Assembly (NCBI RefSeq): GCF_009931615.1
Contig: NZ_CP046620.1
Location: 2,123,501 to 2,187,500 of the forward strand
DNA: 64,000 nucleotides
From: Algicella marina
GTDB lineage: Bacteria; Pseudomonadota; Alphaproteobacteria; Rhodobacterales; Rhodobacteraceae
Direction of reading: 5' to 3'
Within the stretch, counting starts at the first letter, position 1; each line of letters begins with the position of its first letter. Shown here in pieces: positions 8,789 through 17,944 of this stretch. A model generated the notes under the pieces. That model worked only from the letters and a program-made list of their open reading frames with translations. It was not told the DNA's origin and searched no databases. The translations under genes and the position numbers were made by a program.

Positions 8789-11334
8789 GTATCCGCACGG
8801 TCCTGCGCATCGCGTTTCGTGAGTTGCGCGGCGGAGTCACCGGTTTTCGCATTCTGTTGATTTGCCTCGCGCTTGGTGTCGCCGCGATTGCGGCCGTAGG
8901 CACGATCCGGACTTCCATTCAGCAGGGTCTGGAACGGGAGGGCGCGGCGCTGCTTGGTGGAGATGCGGAGGCGCGATTCACATATCGCTTCGCGGAACCG
9001 GCGGAACGGGACTGGCTGGAAGACAATGCCATTGCCGTGTCCGAGGTGGTGGATTTCCGGTCGATGGCGACAACGCAGGTAGACGGCGAGCGCAAGCGGG
9101 CCCTTGCGCAGGTAAAGGGCGTGGACGACGCCTATCCGCTTTACGGGCAGGTCCAGTTGGACCCCGCGATGCCGATCGGGCAGGCGTTGGAAGGTGCGGG
9201 GGGACTTCCGGGTATGGTGGCCGAGAAGGTCTTGACCGATCGGCTGGGCCTGCAGGCTGGCGATGTCGTGACACTGGGAGAGACGGACTTCAGGCTGATG
9301 GCGGCGATCATTCGCGAGCCGGACGGCGTGACCGCGGGCTTCAGCCTCGGACCGCGGATCATCGTGTCCACGGAAGCGCTTGATGGTTCCGGCCTGCTGT
9401 CGACAGGGACGCTGTACAATACCTCTTACCGTCTGAAGCTTTCACCCGAAATCAGCGTCGCCGCATTGCGTCGGCAGACCCTTAACCAGTTCCGTGAGAG
9501 TGGCCTGCGCTGGCGTGATAACCGCAACGGGACGCCCGGCGTTTCACGGTTCGTCGACCGGCTGTCTTCGTTTCTGGTCCTTGTCGGACTCGCGGGCCTC
9601 GCCGTTGGCGGCGTCGGCGTCTCGGCGGCAGTGCGCACCTATCTCGGCGGCAAAACGGAGACGATAGCTACGCTGAAAACCCTCGGCGCGACCGGCGCGA
9701 CCATCTTCGCGATCTACATGCTGCAGGTCGGCGTATTGGCGGCGGTCGGGGTGACGCTGGGGCTGTTGATCGGTGCGGGCATTCCGGTGCTGCTCGCACC
9801 GGTGCTTTCGGGGATGCTGCCGATCCCGGCGGTATTCAGTTTCTACTGGCAGCCGCTGGTGGAGGCGGGGTTCTACGGATTGCTGACGGCGATGATCTTC
9901 ACCATCTGGCCACTGGCCCGTGCCCGCGATATCCGCGCCGCCGGGTTGTTTCGCGACGTGACCGCCACCCAGAATGCCCTGCCCCGGCCCGTATACCTGA
10001 TCGTCACGGCTGTGCTCGCCGTTCTGCTGGCGGGCGTGGCTATCTGGGCATCGGGAATCGCCTTTCTGGCAACCTGGTCGATCGTCGGCATCGTCGCATC
10101 ACTGGCGGTTCTGGCACTGGCGGCACGGCTTATCCAGTCAATCGCCCGCAAGCTGGCGCGCAGCCGGCTTTCGCGCGGAAATCCGGCGCTGCGGCTGGCT
10201 TTCGGCTCGGTCGGCGGGCCCGGTGGCGAAACCACCAGTGTGGTGCTGTCCATCGGGCTTGGGCTGACGGTGCTGGCCGCCATCGGGCAAATCGACAGCA
10301 ACCTGCGCAACGTCATGAACCAGGAACTGCCCGGCGTGGCTCCGGCGTTCTTCTTTCTCGATATCCAGACGGAACAACTGCCCGGTTTCGAGGAAATTGC
10401 CACGGGCACCGGCCGGGCTGACCGGATCGAGACAGCGCCGATGCTGCGCGGCATCATCACCCGTATCAACGACGAGCCGGCGCGAGACTACGTGATGCGC
10501 GAAACCGGAGAGCGCCACTGGGCGCTTTCCGGGGACCGGGGCGTCACCTATGCAGCCACACCGCCGGACGGTGCGGAGATCACGTCCGGAAGCTGGTGGG
10601 AAGAAGGATATGACGGCCCGCCGGTGATGAGCTTTGCCGAGGAAGAGGCCGAAGAGATGGGCCTGAAACTCGGCGACCGCGTTACGATCAACGTGCTGGG
10701 GCGCGACCTGACGGCCGAAATCACCAGTTTCCGCGTGGTCGAATTCCAGAACATGGGGATCAACTTTCTGATGATCCTGAATCCGGGCGCATTGCAGGGG
10801 GCGCCGCATTCGCACATCGCTACCGTCTATTCGGAGCCGGAAACCGAGGCCGCACTTCTCGGCGATCTTGCCGACGCCTACCCGAACATCACGGCCATCC
10901 GCGTGCGCGACGCGATTAACCGGGTATCGGAAGCGCTCAACGGCATTGCCGCAGCGACCCGCTATGGCGCGCTCGCCACCCTGCTGACGGGTTTCGTGGT
11001 GCTGATCGGCGCTGCCGCCGCGGGCGAACGGCGGCGGGTATTTGAAGCCGCAGTGCTGAAGACCGTGGGGGCTACGCGTGCCCGGATACTGACCAGCTTT
11101 GCGCTGCGATCACTGATGCTGGGAGGGGCCGCCGGCCTCGTGGCGATTTTTGCCGGCATGGCAGCAAGTTGGGGCGTGATGCGCTTCGTAATGGAGGAAT
11201 CCTACCGGTTCGAACCGGTCTCTGCCGTGGCCATCGTGGTGGGTGGCGCGCTGGCCAGCCTGCTGGCCGGATTGGCGTTCGCCTGGCGGCCACTGAGCCT
11301 TCGCCCGGCATCCGTTTTGCGGGCCAAGGACTGA
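8785..11334 (+). CDS. FtsX-like ABC transporter permease (YbbP type)
   Basis: The 849-residue membrane protein has an N-terminal anchor (about 20-40) and a large extracytoplasmic domain (about 45-250). A first FtsX helix group follows at about 260-375, another membrane segment at about 400-450, a second soluble domain, and a C-terminal FtsX group at about 720-845 (LLTGFVVLIGAAAAGERRR). This is the YbbP layout. With its ATPase it probably acts on envelope lipids or lipoproteins rather than as a classical importer; no substrate is established for this family. Translation is coupled to the ATPase gene through a 4-base overlap. Confidence 0.9.
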   Translation: MSIRTVLRIAFRELRGGVTGFRILLICLALGVAAIAAVGTIRTSIQQGLEREGAALLGGDAEARFTYRFAEPAERDWLEDNAIAVSEVVDFRSMATTQVDGERKRALAQVKGVDDAYPLYGQVQLDPAMPIGQALEGAGGLPGMVAEKVLTDRLGLQAGDVVTLGETDFRLMAAIIREPDGVTAGFSLGPRIIVSTEALDGSGLLSTGTLYNTSYRLKLSPEISVAALRRQTLNQFRESGLRWRDNRNGTPGVSRFVDRLSSFLVLVGLAGLAVGGVGVSAAVRTYLGGKTETIATLKTLGATGATIFAIYMLQVGVLAAVGVTLGLLIGAGIPVLLAPVLSGMLPIPAVFSFYWQPLVEAGFYGLLTAMIFTIWPLARARDIRAAGLFRDVTATQNALPRPVYLIVTAVLAVLLAGVAIWASGIAFLATWSIVGIVASLAVLALAARLIQSIARKLARSRLSRGNPALRLAFGSVGGPGGETTSVVLSIGLGLTVLAAIGQIDSNLRNVMNQELPGVAPAFFFLDIQTEQLPGFEEIATGTGRADRIETAPMLRGIITRINDEPARDYVMRETGERHWALSGDRGVTYAATPPDGAEITSGSWWEEGYDGPPVMSFAEEEAEEMGLKLGDRVTINVLGRDLTAEITSFRVVEFQNMGINFLMILNPGALQGAPHSHIATVYSEPETEAALLGDLADAYPNITAIRVRDAINRVSEALNGIAAATRYGALATLLTGFVVLIGAAAAGERRRVFEAAVLKTVGATRARILTSFALRSLMLGGAAGLVAIFAGMAASWGVMRFVMEESYRFEPVSAVAIVVGGALASLLAGLAFAWRPLSLRPASVLRAKD

Positions 11335-11358
11335 CAGCAGGGCCAAACATGCCTGCTG
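11335..11358 (+). terminator. Weak hairpin after the ABC permease gene
   Basis: CAGCAGG (11335-11341) and CCTGCTG (11352-11358) form a 7-bp stem with a 10-base loop directly after the stop codon. There is no T-run, so termination is uncertain. The rest of the 167-base gap holds a candidate promoter (TTGAAA at 11416-11421 with AATATC 17 bases on) for the next gene. Confidence 0.35.
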
Positions 11359-11501
11359 AAGTGTCCTAACGGGCGAATATTGGCTGCGGCACACTGCCAT
11401 TGGGCGGAAACAGCCTTGAAAAACACGGCCCAGATGCCAATATCACTTTAGAGTTCTCCGGGCCTGTTTCCGGGGAAAGACGTAATCAATGGAGGAATTT
11501 G

Positions 11502-12266
11502 ATGGCAGAGTTTGGCACCATTCGCCGCGCTGGCTCGGGGGTCCGCACAGCGGAGATCGATGTCGGCCTGCGTGCGCATATGAACAAGGTCTACGGACTG
11601 ATGTCGATCGCTATGGTCGTCACCGGTGCCGTGGCTTGGGTTTTCGGCACAGACGCCGCGAACTTCGTGAACAATCGTCCGACGGGCCTGATCCCGGCAG
11701 CGATGATCGAAGCGATCTACTTCTCACCGCTGCGCTGGGTGATCATGTTCGCCCCGCTGGTCATGGTTTTCGCGATGGGCGCGATGGTGAACCGCCTGTC
11801 CGAGAGCGCGCTTCAATTCTTCTTCTACAGCTTCTCTGCTGTGATGGGCCTGTCCATTTCCTGGATCTTCGCCGTCTTTACCGGCATGTCGATCGCGCAG
11901 ACGTTCTTCATCACCGCGATTGCCTTCGCCGGCCTAAGCCTGTGGGGATACACGACGAAGAAGGACATCTCCGGCTGGGGTTCGTTCCTGATCATGGGCG
12001 TGATCGGCCTGATCGTGGCGTCGATCGTGAATATCTTCCTGCAGAGCCCGGCAGTGATGTTCGCAATTTCCGGTCTGGGCGTGCTGATCTTCGCGGGTCT
12101 GACAGCCTATGACACGCAGAAGATCAAGAACGACTACCTGATGATGCGTTCGCAGGGCGGCGAAGCCTATCTCGGCAAGGCCGCGATCATGGGCGCGCTG
12201 AGCCTGTACCTCGACTTCATCAACCTGTTCATGTTCCTGCTGCAGTTCCTCGGCAACCGCGAGTGA
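11502..12266 (+). CDS. Bax inhibitor-1 / YccA family membrane protein
   Basis: The 254-residue protein has about seven hydrophobic segments from residue 30 to the C-terminus and the family pattern LTAYDTQKIK near residue 205. Bacterial BI-1 (YccA/YbhL) proteins are inner-membrane proteins; YccA interacts with FtsH and some members act as pH-sensitive calcium leaks. GGAGGA lies six bases before the chosen ATG (MAEFGT), ruling out a longer start at 11400. The gene stands alone and ends at a strong terminator. Confidence 0.92.
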   Translation: MAEFGTIRRAGSGVRTAEIDVGLRAHMNKVYGLMSIAMVVTGAVAWVFGTDAANFVNNRPTGLIPAAMIEAIYFSPLRWVIMFAPLVMVFAMGAMVNRLSESALQFFFYSFSAVMGLSISWIFAVFTGMSIAQTFFITAIAFAGLSLWGYTTKKDISGWGSFLIMGVIGLIVASIVNIFLQSPAVMFAISGLGVLIFAGLTAYDTQKIKNDYLMMRSQGGEAYLGKAAIMGALSLYLDFINLFMFLLQFLGNRE

Positions 12267-12284
12267 TCCCGGCACAATGAACAC

Positions 12285-12314
12285 GAAAGGCCGCCCTGAT
12301 CGGGCGGCCTTTTT
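12285..12314 (+). terminator. Intrinsic terminator after the Bax inhibitor-1 gene
   Basis: GAAAGGCCGCCC and GGGCGGCCTTT form a strong GC stem around a 5-base loop (TGATC), followed by a T-run (12309-12314). This is a textbook Rho-independent terminator, and also useful to the convergent ligase gene ending at 12326. Confidence 0.9.
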
Positions 12315-12325
12315 CGTTTGGGGAG

Positions 12326-13426
12326 TCACTCCCTGAATTCGGCGACAAGCTGGTCCACCACGGCTGTACTGCCGCCGGCTTCGAAGGCTTCTCGCTGCCG
12401 GTCCGACGACGTGCCGGTGCGGGCGATCTCCCGCAGGTGGCGCAGTTCAGCCGCGCATCCCAGCACCTCGCTCTCCATCGAAACGAGGTCGATCAGTTCC
12501 TCGATCAGTTCCGCAAATGGTGTCAGGCGCGAGCGGCCGTGATCCACGAGCTTGCCCCGCGCTCCGTAGCGCTGCGCCCGCCAGCGGTTTTCCATGATCA
12601 TGATGCGCGGATAGATTCGCCAACGCTGGTTTCGGGCCTTCAGCCGATAAAGATAGGCGATAAGCGACTGGTAGAGTGCCGCGATTGCCGCCGCATCGCG
12701 CAGGCGTGGACAGACATCTGTAACCCGCTGTTCGAGGGTTGGAAATTTGTCGGATGGGCGGATATCCCACCAGATCTTGGTGGCGTCCTCTATGCATTCT
12801 GATGCAACCAGATGCTCCACGAGTCGGGTGTATTCAGCGTGAGAGTTCAGCATGTCCGGCAGGCCCGTCCTCGGCAGGGCATCGAATACCGTCAGGCGGT
12901 AGGATGCCAGCCCTGTATCCTCCCCTTCCCAGAACGGCGAGGAGCAGGACAGCGCCAGAAGATGGGGCAGGAAGTAGGACATCTGGTTCATCAGATCGAT
13001 GCGCAGGTCATCGTCCTCGATGCCGATGTGAATATGCATACCGCCGATCAGCATGCGCCGGACGGCCTGACCAAGGTCGGATTTCAGGCCTTCATAGCGC
13101 GGTTTTTTCGTGTTGGTCTGCTGGCGCCAGCGGCTGAACGGATGAGTTGAGGCGGCAATCGGAGCGTAACCGAAAGGCTTCGCGGTGTTCGCAACGCAAT
13201 CGCGAAGCGCCCGCAGGTCGGCAATCGCATCGCCGACAACGGCATGAGGACGGGTGCCGACCTCTATCTGGCATTGCAGGAATTCGTTGGTAACCCTGTC
13301 ACCAATCTTCTTTTTGCACTTTTTAAGAAAATCGGGATGCGGTTCACGCACCAGTTCGCGTGTCTCGACATCGACGATCAGGTATTCTTCTTCTATGCCA
13401 AGCGTGAGTGGCGGCCGATCCGGCAT
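12326..13426 (-). CDS. Carboxylate-amine ligase, glutamate-cysteine ligase family 2 (YbdK type)
   Basis: The 366-residue GCS2-fold enzyme has LTLGIEEEYLIVD at the N-terminus, CQIEVGTRPH near 60, GMHIHIGIED near 130, and YPRIMIMENRWRAQRYG near 275. YbdK-type enzymes ligate glutamate to an amine with ATP and show weak gamma-glutamylcysteine ligase activity; the true substrate is generally unknown. The start MPDRPPL is supported by GGGGAG about nine bases upstream. Length fits the family (about 370). Confidence 0.85.
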   Translation of the reverse strand: MPDRPPLTLGIEEEYLIVDVETRELVREPHPDFLKKCKKKIGDRVTNEFLQCQIEVGTRPHAVVGDAIADLRALRDCVANTAKPFGYAPIAASTHPFSRWRQQTNTKKPRYEGLKSDLGQAVRRMLIGGMHIHIGIEDDDLRIDLMNQMSYFLPHLLALSCSSPFWEGEDTGLASYRLTVFDALPRTGLPDMLNSHAEYTRLVEHLVASECIEDATKIWWDIRPSDKFPTLEQRVTDVCPRLRDAAAIAALYQSLIAYLYRLKARNQRWRIYPRIMIMENRWRAQRYGARGKLVDHGRSRLTPFAELIEELIDLVSMESEVLGCAAELRHLREIARTGTSSDRQREAFEAGGSTAVVDQLVAEFRE

Positions 13427-13496
13427 TTTCTGTCTCCCCACCAAAATGTTAACCGCTGGCAGGAAGATATGTCACGCTCTTTGAAAGGCGAGCCTG

Positions 13497-14237
13497 TCAG
13501 AGCTGTTCCATGATTTCGTCGGGAATGTCGAAGTTGGCGGTCACGTTCTGGACGTCATCGTCATCTTCAAGCGATTCGATCAGACGCATCAGTTTCTGCG
13601 CACCCTCGAGATCCAGCGGTGTGGTCGTCTGGGGTTTCCAGATCAACTTGGTCGTCTCGCTTTCGCCAAGTGCGCTTTCTAACGCATTGGAGACCTCGTT
13701 CAGATCGTTGGCATCGCAATAAATCTCGTGTCCATCCTCGGAAGATTCGACATCCTCCGCCCCCGCCTCGATCGCGGCCATCATCACGTCGTCAGCATCA
13801 CCGGCATCCGCCGGATAAACGACGAGGCCCTTGCGGTCGAACATGAAGGACACCGCGCCAGTTTCGGCAAGGTTGCCGCCGGATTTCGAGAAGATCGAGC
13901 GGACATTGGAGGCCGTGCGGTTGCGGTTGTCGGTCATCGCCTCGACGATCACGGCAACACCTTCCGGCCCGTAGCCTTCGTAGCGGATTTCATCATAGGT
14001 TTCCGCATCACCGCCCTGGCTTTTCTTGATCGCGCGCTCGATCACGTCCTTGGGCACGGACTGGGACTTGGCTTCCTTCACCGCAAGCCGCAGGCGCGGG
14101 TTCTTGTCCGGATCCGGATCGCCCATCTTGGCGGCGACGGTGATTTCCTTGGAAAGCTTGGAAAACAGTTTGGATCTTGCGGCATCCTGGCGTCCCTTGC
14201 GGTGCTGGATGTTGGCCCATTTGGAGTGCCCTGCCAT
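13497..14237 (-). CDS. yebC: YebC/PmpR family protein
   Basis: The 246-residue protein starts with the invariant [20 protein letters not shown] and contains the family motifs [20 protein letters not shown] and FMFDRKGLV. YebC proteins were long annotated as DNA-binding regulators (PmpR). Recent work links members to translation, easing ribosome stalling at proline-rich stretches. In many proteobacteria the gene lies near ruvC; here its neighbours are a permease and a ligase. Confidence 0.95.
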   Translation of the reverse strand: MAGHSKWANIQHRKGRQDAARSKLFSKLSKEITVAAKMGDPDPDKNPRLRLAVKEAKSQSVPKDVIERAIKKSQGGDAETYDEIRYEGYGPEGVAVIVEAMTDNRNRTASNVRSIFSKSGGNLAETGAVSFMFDRKGLVVYPADAGDADDVMMAAIEAGAEDVESSEDGHEIYCDANDLNEVSNALESALGESETTKLIWKPQTTTPLDLEGAQKLMRLIESLEDDDDVQNVTANFDIPDEIMEQL

Positions 14238-14317
14238 TGTGCAGATCCTTTTTTCGATTTCGGTTTTGCTGCTTATAAGACGGCAGCAGCAAGGCTTTCA
14301 AGATGCCTCGGCGCTGG

Positions 14318-16099
14318 TCAGTTTAGTGGCCAGAAAAGGGGAATCAGAATGCTGGCGAGAATGCCGATGCTGAGGTTTAGCGGAATTCCGATGACCATGA
14401 AGTCCGTGAACTTGTAACCGCCGGGTCCATATACCAGCGTATTTGTCTGATATCCGATCGGCGTGGCGAAACTGGCCGAAGCGGCAACCATCACGGCAAC
14501 GACCAGCGGCCGCGGGTCGATGCCGAGGGCGCCTGCCAGCCCGATGGCCACGGGCGTAACGACGACGGCAACGGCATTGTTCGAGACAAGCTCCGTCAAA
14601 ACGGAGGTCAGCAGGTAGATTGCCCAGACCACCAGCGGCGGTGGCAGATCGGCCAGCACCGGTGCGACGGCGTCGGCAATGAGCGCCACGGCACCGGATT
14701 TCTCCAGCGCCGCCCCGACGGTCAGCATCGAAAAGATCAGCGCCAGCAGGTGTCCATCGACAAAGTTGAAGGCTTCGTCGGAATCGATGCTGCGGGTGAG
14801 CAGCACCGCGACGACGCCGAGGAATGCGAGGGCGAAGATGGAGGCAATGCCGAGGGCCGCAAGAATAACGATGGCCGCAAATACGCCGAAAACCAGCGGC
14901 GCATGGGTGCGACGGTAGGAGCGCGCCGTGGGCTCCGTGATGTCAGCGAGTTCCATATCCACAGCCAGCCGGCGGATGTCCTCGCTCGTTCCCTCCAGCA
15001 GCAAAGTGTCGCCGACGCGCACCACGACATCGTCGAGTTGCCTGCCGATGTTCTGATTCCGGCGATGAACCGCCAGCGGATAGACACCGTAGCGACGACG
15101 AAGGCGCAGCGAGCCGAGTGAGCGGCCAACCATACGGCAGCCCGGAGAGATCAATGCCTCGACCGTCGTCGTGGAGCGCGACGCCAGCGCGTCCACCATG
15201 TTGACGTCTCCCGATTCCTTGAGCCCCAGCAGTTCTCCGACTTCCGTACGCAGGACAATCCTGTCGCCCTGCTGAATCGTTACGTCCGGGAAGCGGCGAC
15301 GCATGGATTCATCGCTGCGCAACACATCGATCACGCGAATGCCGGAACGCTGGAACAATGGCACGGAAAATACCAATTCCCCGATGATGGGGGAGCCATC
15401 GGGAACGGCAACCTCTGTGAAATAACGCATCTTCTTGCGGTCGGAGAGGATGTCGGCCATCGTCTCCCTGTCCGGCAGCAGGCGCGGACCGAGTACGCGG
15501 ATGTAGAGCATCCCGAAGGCAACAAGGCAGAGGCCGAGCGGTGTCACCTCGAACAGCGTGAAAGGCTCCAGCCCGTTTGCACGCGCCACACCGTCGACGA
15601 GCAGGTTGGTCGAGGTGCCGATAAGGGTGCAGATGCCACCGAGAATTGCCGCATAGGACAGCGGGATCAGAAGTTTGGAGACGGAAACGTCGATCTTCTT
15701 TGCCAGTTGAACCGCGATGGGAATGAGCATCACGACAACCGGGGTGTTGTTGATGAAGGCAGAGGCGACAACGGTGATCGCGGCGAAGATACCCAGTACC
15801 AGCGCGGGATGATCGACGGCGTTCTTGCTCGCATATTCGGTGAGGTTCATCAGCGCACCGGTGCGAACGAGCGCACCGGAGATCACGAACATTGCCGCGA
15901 TGGTCCAAGGCGCGGGGTTCGAGAAAACCGTCAACAAATCACCGATGTCGAGGACACCGGTAATCAGCAGCACGGCCGCGCCGATCATCGCTGTCACTTC
16001 GGTCGGGTACGTTTCGCGCACGAAGAGGACGAGCATCAGCAACAGCACCGCGAGAGTAACGATAGCCTGCGCTTCCGCAAAAGGGATCAGATCAATCAA
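14318..16099 (-). CDS. SLC13-family (DASS) permease with two RCK_C domains
   Basis: The 593-residue membrane protein has two blocks of transmembrane helices (about 5-190 and 405-593) around a soluble part with two TrkA-C/RCK_C-like domains at about 210-290 and 300-385. Each helix block has a CitMHS/NhaD-like core with asparagine turns (INNTPVVVMLIPIA and VSNNAVAVVVTPVA). The layout matches SLC13-type sodium-coupled anion transporters such as sulfate or dicarboxylate carriers with cytosolic ligand sensors. The substrate cannot be decided. It appears monocistronic. Confidence 0.88.
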   Translation of the reverse strand: MIDLIPFAEAQAIVTLAVLLLMLVLFVRETYPTEVTAMIGAAVLLITGVLDIGDLLTVFSNPAPWTIAAMFVISGALVRTGALMNLTEYASKNAVDHPALVLGIFAAITVVASAFINNTPVVVMLIPIAVQLAKKIDVSVSKLLIPLSYAAILGGICTLIGTSTNLLVDGVARANGLEPFTLFEVTPLGLCLVAFGMLYIRVLGPRLLPDRETMADILSDRKKMRYFTEVAVPDGSPIIGELVFSVPLFQRSGIRVIDVLRSDESMRRRFPDVTIQQGDRIVLRTEVGELLGLKESGDVNMVDALASRSTTTVEALISPGCRMVGRSLGSLRLRRRYGVYPLAVHRRNQNIGRQLDDVVVRVGDTLLLEGTSEDIRRLAVDMELADITEPTARSYRRTHAPLVFGVFAAIVILAALGIASIFALAFLGVVAVLLTRSIDSDEAFNFVDGHLLALIFSMLTVGAALEKSGAVALIADAVAPVLADLPPPLVVWAIYLLTSVLTELVSNNAVAVVVTPVAIGLAGALGIDPRPLVVAVMVAASASFATPIGYQTNTLVYGPGGYKFTDFMVIGIPLNLSIGILASILIPLFWPLN

Positions 16100-16202
16100 T
16101 TGGGATCAGACTTCCACTGCAGTTTCCAGTCGCGGTAGGCAGCATGACGCATCACGCTACCGGCCTCAAGTGCGTTAATCGTGCCCGAACAGCTCATGAC
16201 TG

Positions 16203-17021
16203 TTACAGTGGAGGCAAAAGTTCCTCCAGCCTGCCGCCGAGACGCACGGGGTTGATGCTTTTCGCCAGCCCGGTGCGATCATCGCTTTCGACCAGCACGC
16301 CCGAAAGTGTGGCTTCTCCTGCAGCCGGGGTGAAGCGGCCTTTCGCCATGCCGGTCACGAACCTGGTCATGGGCTCCGCCTTGTCCATGCCGATCACGGA
16401 TTCGTAGTCGCCGCACATTCCGGCATCCGTCATGTAACCGGTTCCGCCGGGCATGATGCGGGCATCACCCGTCGGAACATGGGTGTGGGTGCCGACAACC
16501 AGTGTTGCCCGGCCATCGCACCAGTGGCCCATGGCCATCTTCTCCGACGTCGCCTCGGCGTGGAAATCCACGATCACCGCTTGCGCCGCACCACCGAGAG
16601 GAGCCAGACGCAAACCCTGTTCGACGGTGCTGAACGGATCCTCAAAGGCCCGTTTCATGAAGACCTGCCCAAGTGCCTGCACGACCAACACCTTCCCGCC
16701 ACGACGGGTGGAGAAGAGACGAGCGCCCTTGCCCGGTGCGGATTTGGCGAAGTTGAGCGGACGAACGATGCGGGATTCCTGTTCTATAAAGGTCATCATA
16801 TCGCGCTGGTCGAACGCATGGTCGCCCAAGGTCAGGCAGTCGATACCCGCTTCCAGCAGCAGTTTGGCGTGAGCACCGGAAAGACCCATGCCGGCGGAGG
16901 CGTTCTCTCCGTTGACGATGACGAAATCGAGGCCCCACTCATCGCGGAGGCCGGGCAATCGCTCTGTCACAGCGGACCTGCCGGAACGACCGACGATATC
17001 TCCGAGGAACAAGATTCTCAT
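16203..17021 (-). CDS. TIGR00282 (YmdB-like) metallophosphoesterase
   Basis: The 272-residue protein is a calcineurin-like phosphoesterase. It opens with MRILFLGDIVGRSGRSA (metal-binding Asp), then VNGENASAGMGLS, LTLGDHAFDQ and VDFHAEATSEK, with VVGTHTHVPTGD later. Family members such as Bacillus YmdB hydrolyse cyclic nucleotides and affect RNA turnover; the role in Alphaproteobacteria is open. It is followed by the 5-formyl-THF cyclo-ligase gene to its right on the same strand, which would be transcribed first (52-base gap), so the two may share a transcript. Confidence 0.9.
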   Translation of the reverse strand: MRILFLGDIVGRSGRSAVTERLPGLRDEWGLDFVIVNGENASAGMGLSGAHAKLLLEAGIDCLTLGDHAFDQRDMMTFIEQESRIVRPLNFAKSAPGKGARLFSTRRGGKVLVVQALGQVFMKRAFEDPFSTVEQGLRLAPLGGAAQAVIVDFHAEATSEKMAMGHWCDGRATLVVGTHTHVPTGDARIMPGGTGYMTDAGMCGDYESVIGMDKAEPMTRFVTGMAKGRFTPAAGEATLSGVLVESDDRTGLAKSINPVRLGGRLEELLPPL

Positions 17022-17073
17022 GCAAGTCTGCTAGAGGCCGCGGCCTGGTTTGACAAGTCGGGAGTTGGTGGCG

Positions 17074-17652
17074 TCAGGCGTGGTAGATTTCCCGCTCAGT
17101 CACGATAACGTCGAGTTGCTGGTCCGTGGGTTCGTGCGGAACTGCTTCGATGCGCTGGCCGTCATAGGCGAAGCCGATAGTCGTAATGCGCCCTTCCCGG
17201 CCCAGTTTTTCGATCGTGCGGTCATAGAAACCGCCACCGTAGCCCATACGGTAAAGATCTGTATCGAACGCGAGCAGCGGCACAACGAGAACATCGGGGA
17301 CAACTTCCCCGGCATCTTTCGGGATAGCCACGCCAAATTCCGCCTCCACCATCTCGGCTTCCGGCGACCATTGCAGGAATCTCAGAGGCGCGGCCGGACC
17401 GACTACCTGCGGCATGCAGACAACGTGACCTTCACGCGACAATGCCTCCAGTGCGGGAAGAGGGCTGATTTCGGTCCGGATCGGCATGTATCCGGCAATG
17501 ATCGACGGCCCGGGCATTTCCTTCAGTTGTCTGACCAGCGCTGCCGTCGCTGCTTCCGGAGAGACCTGGCCGTGGAGGCTGGCGCGATCGGCAAAAGCAC
17601 GTTTGCGGCAAGCCGTCTTCGCTTCCTTTATTGGAATGGGTACGTCGGTCAT
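17074..17652 (-). CDS. fau: 5-formyltetrahydrofolate cyclo-ligase
   Basis: The 192-residue enzyme converts 5-formyl-THF to 5,10-methenyl-THF with ATP. It shows the family hallmarks KEAKTACRKRAF near the N-terminus, PIRTEISPLPAL, and the substrate-binding glycine loop RMGYGGGFYDRTI near residue 135. In proteobacteria this gene (ygfA/fau) typically lies just downstream of 6S RNA, and a matching structured region is present upstream here. It also supports the one-carbon metabolism fed by sarcosine oxidase at 21-26 kb. Confidence 0.93.
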   Translation of the reverse strand: MTDVPIPIKEAKTACRKRAFADRASLHGQVSPEAATAALVRQLKEMPGPSIIAGYMPIRTEISPLPALEALSREGHVVCMPQVVGPAAPLRFLQWSPEAEMVEAEFGVAIPKDAGEVVPDVLVVPLLAFDTDLYRMGYGGGFYDRTIEKLGREGRITTIGFAYDGQRIEAVPHEPTDQQLDVIVTEREIYHA

Positions 17653-17689
17653 GTCCGGGAAATGGTCCTCGTGCCGAAAGACCAGGCAG

Positions 17690-17850
17690 CGGGCCCGCAG
17701 CGACCGGTGGGGAATCTTATCCTTGAGAGCCTGGAAAACCAGGTGGGCACCAGATGCGATAGGCCAAGACCAGTCACAGAGCCAGCTCCCTCAAGAAAGA
17801 TTAAGGCCACTAGGATGTTGTCCCCGTGTCGAGAAGAGCAGCACCCGCCG
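17690..17850 (-). ncRNA. ssrS: Probable 6S RNA (ends approximate)
   Basis: The 290-base space before the 5-formyl-THF cyclo-ligase gene holds no convincing gene but has a long imperfect inverted repeat. Arms at 17713-17730 and 17785-17802 share AATCTT, CTTGAG and AGC blocks and enclose about 54 bases with further short stems. Conserved position upstream of fau/ygfA is the classic setting of 6S RNA, reported also in Rhodobacter sphaeroides. TATATT at 17858-17863, read on the minus strand, could be a -10 box. The exact ends and the central bubble are not resolved by eye; the call rests on structure plus synteny. Confidence 0.5.
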
Positions 17851-17944
17851 AAGATCAATATAGGCGCAGCGGCCGGGCTTTTAAAGGTGCATAGAGCCGG
17901 CGTTCTAAACCGCCGGTTAACCAGTTTATCGGCAAATTTTGGCC

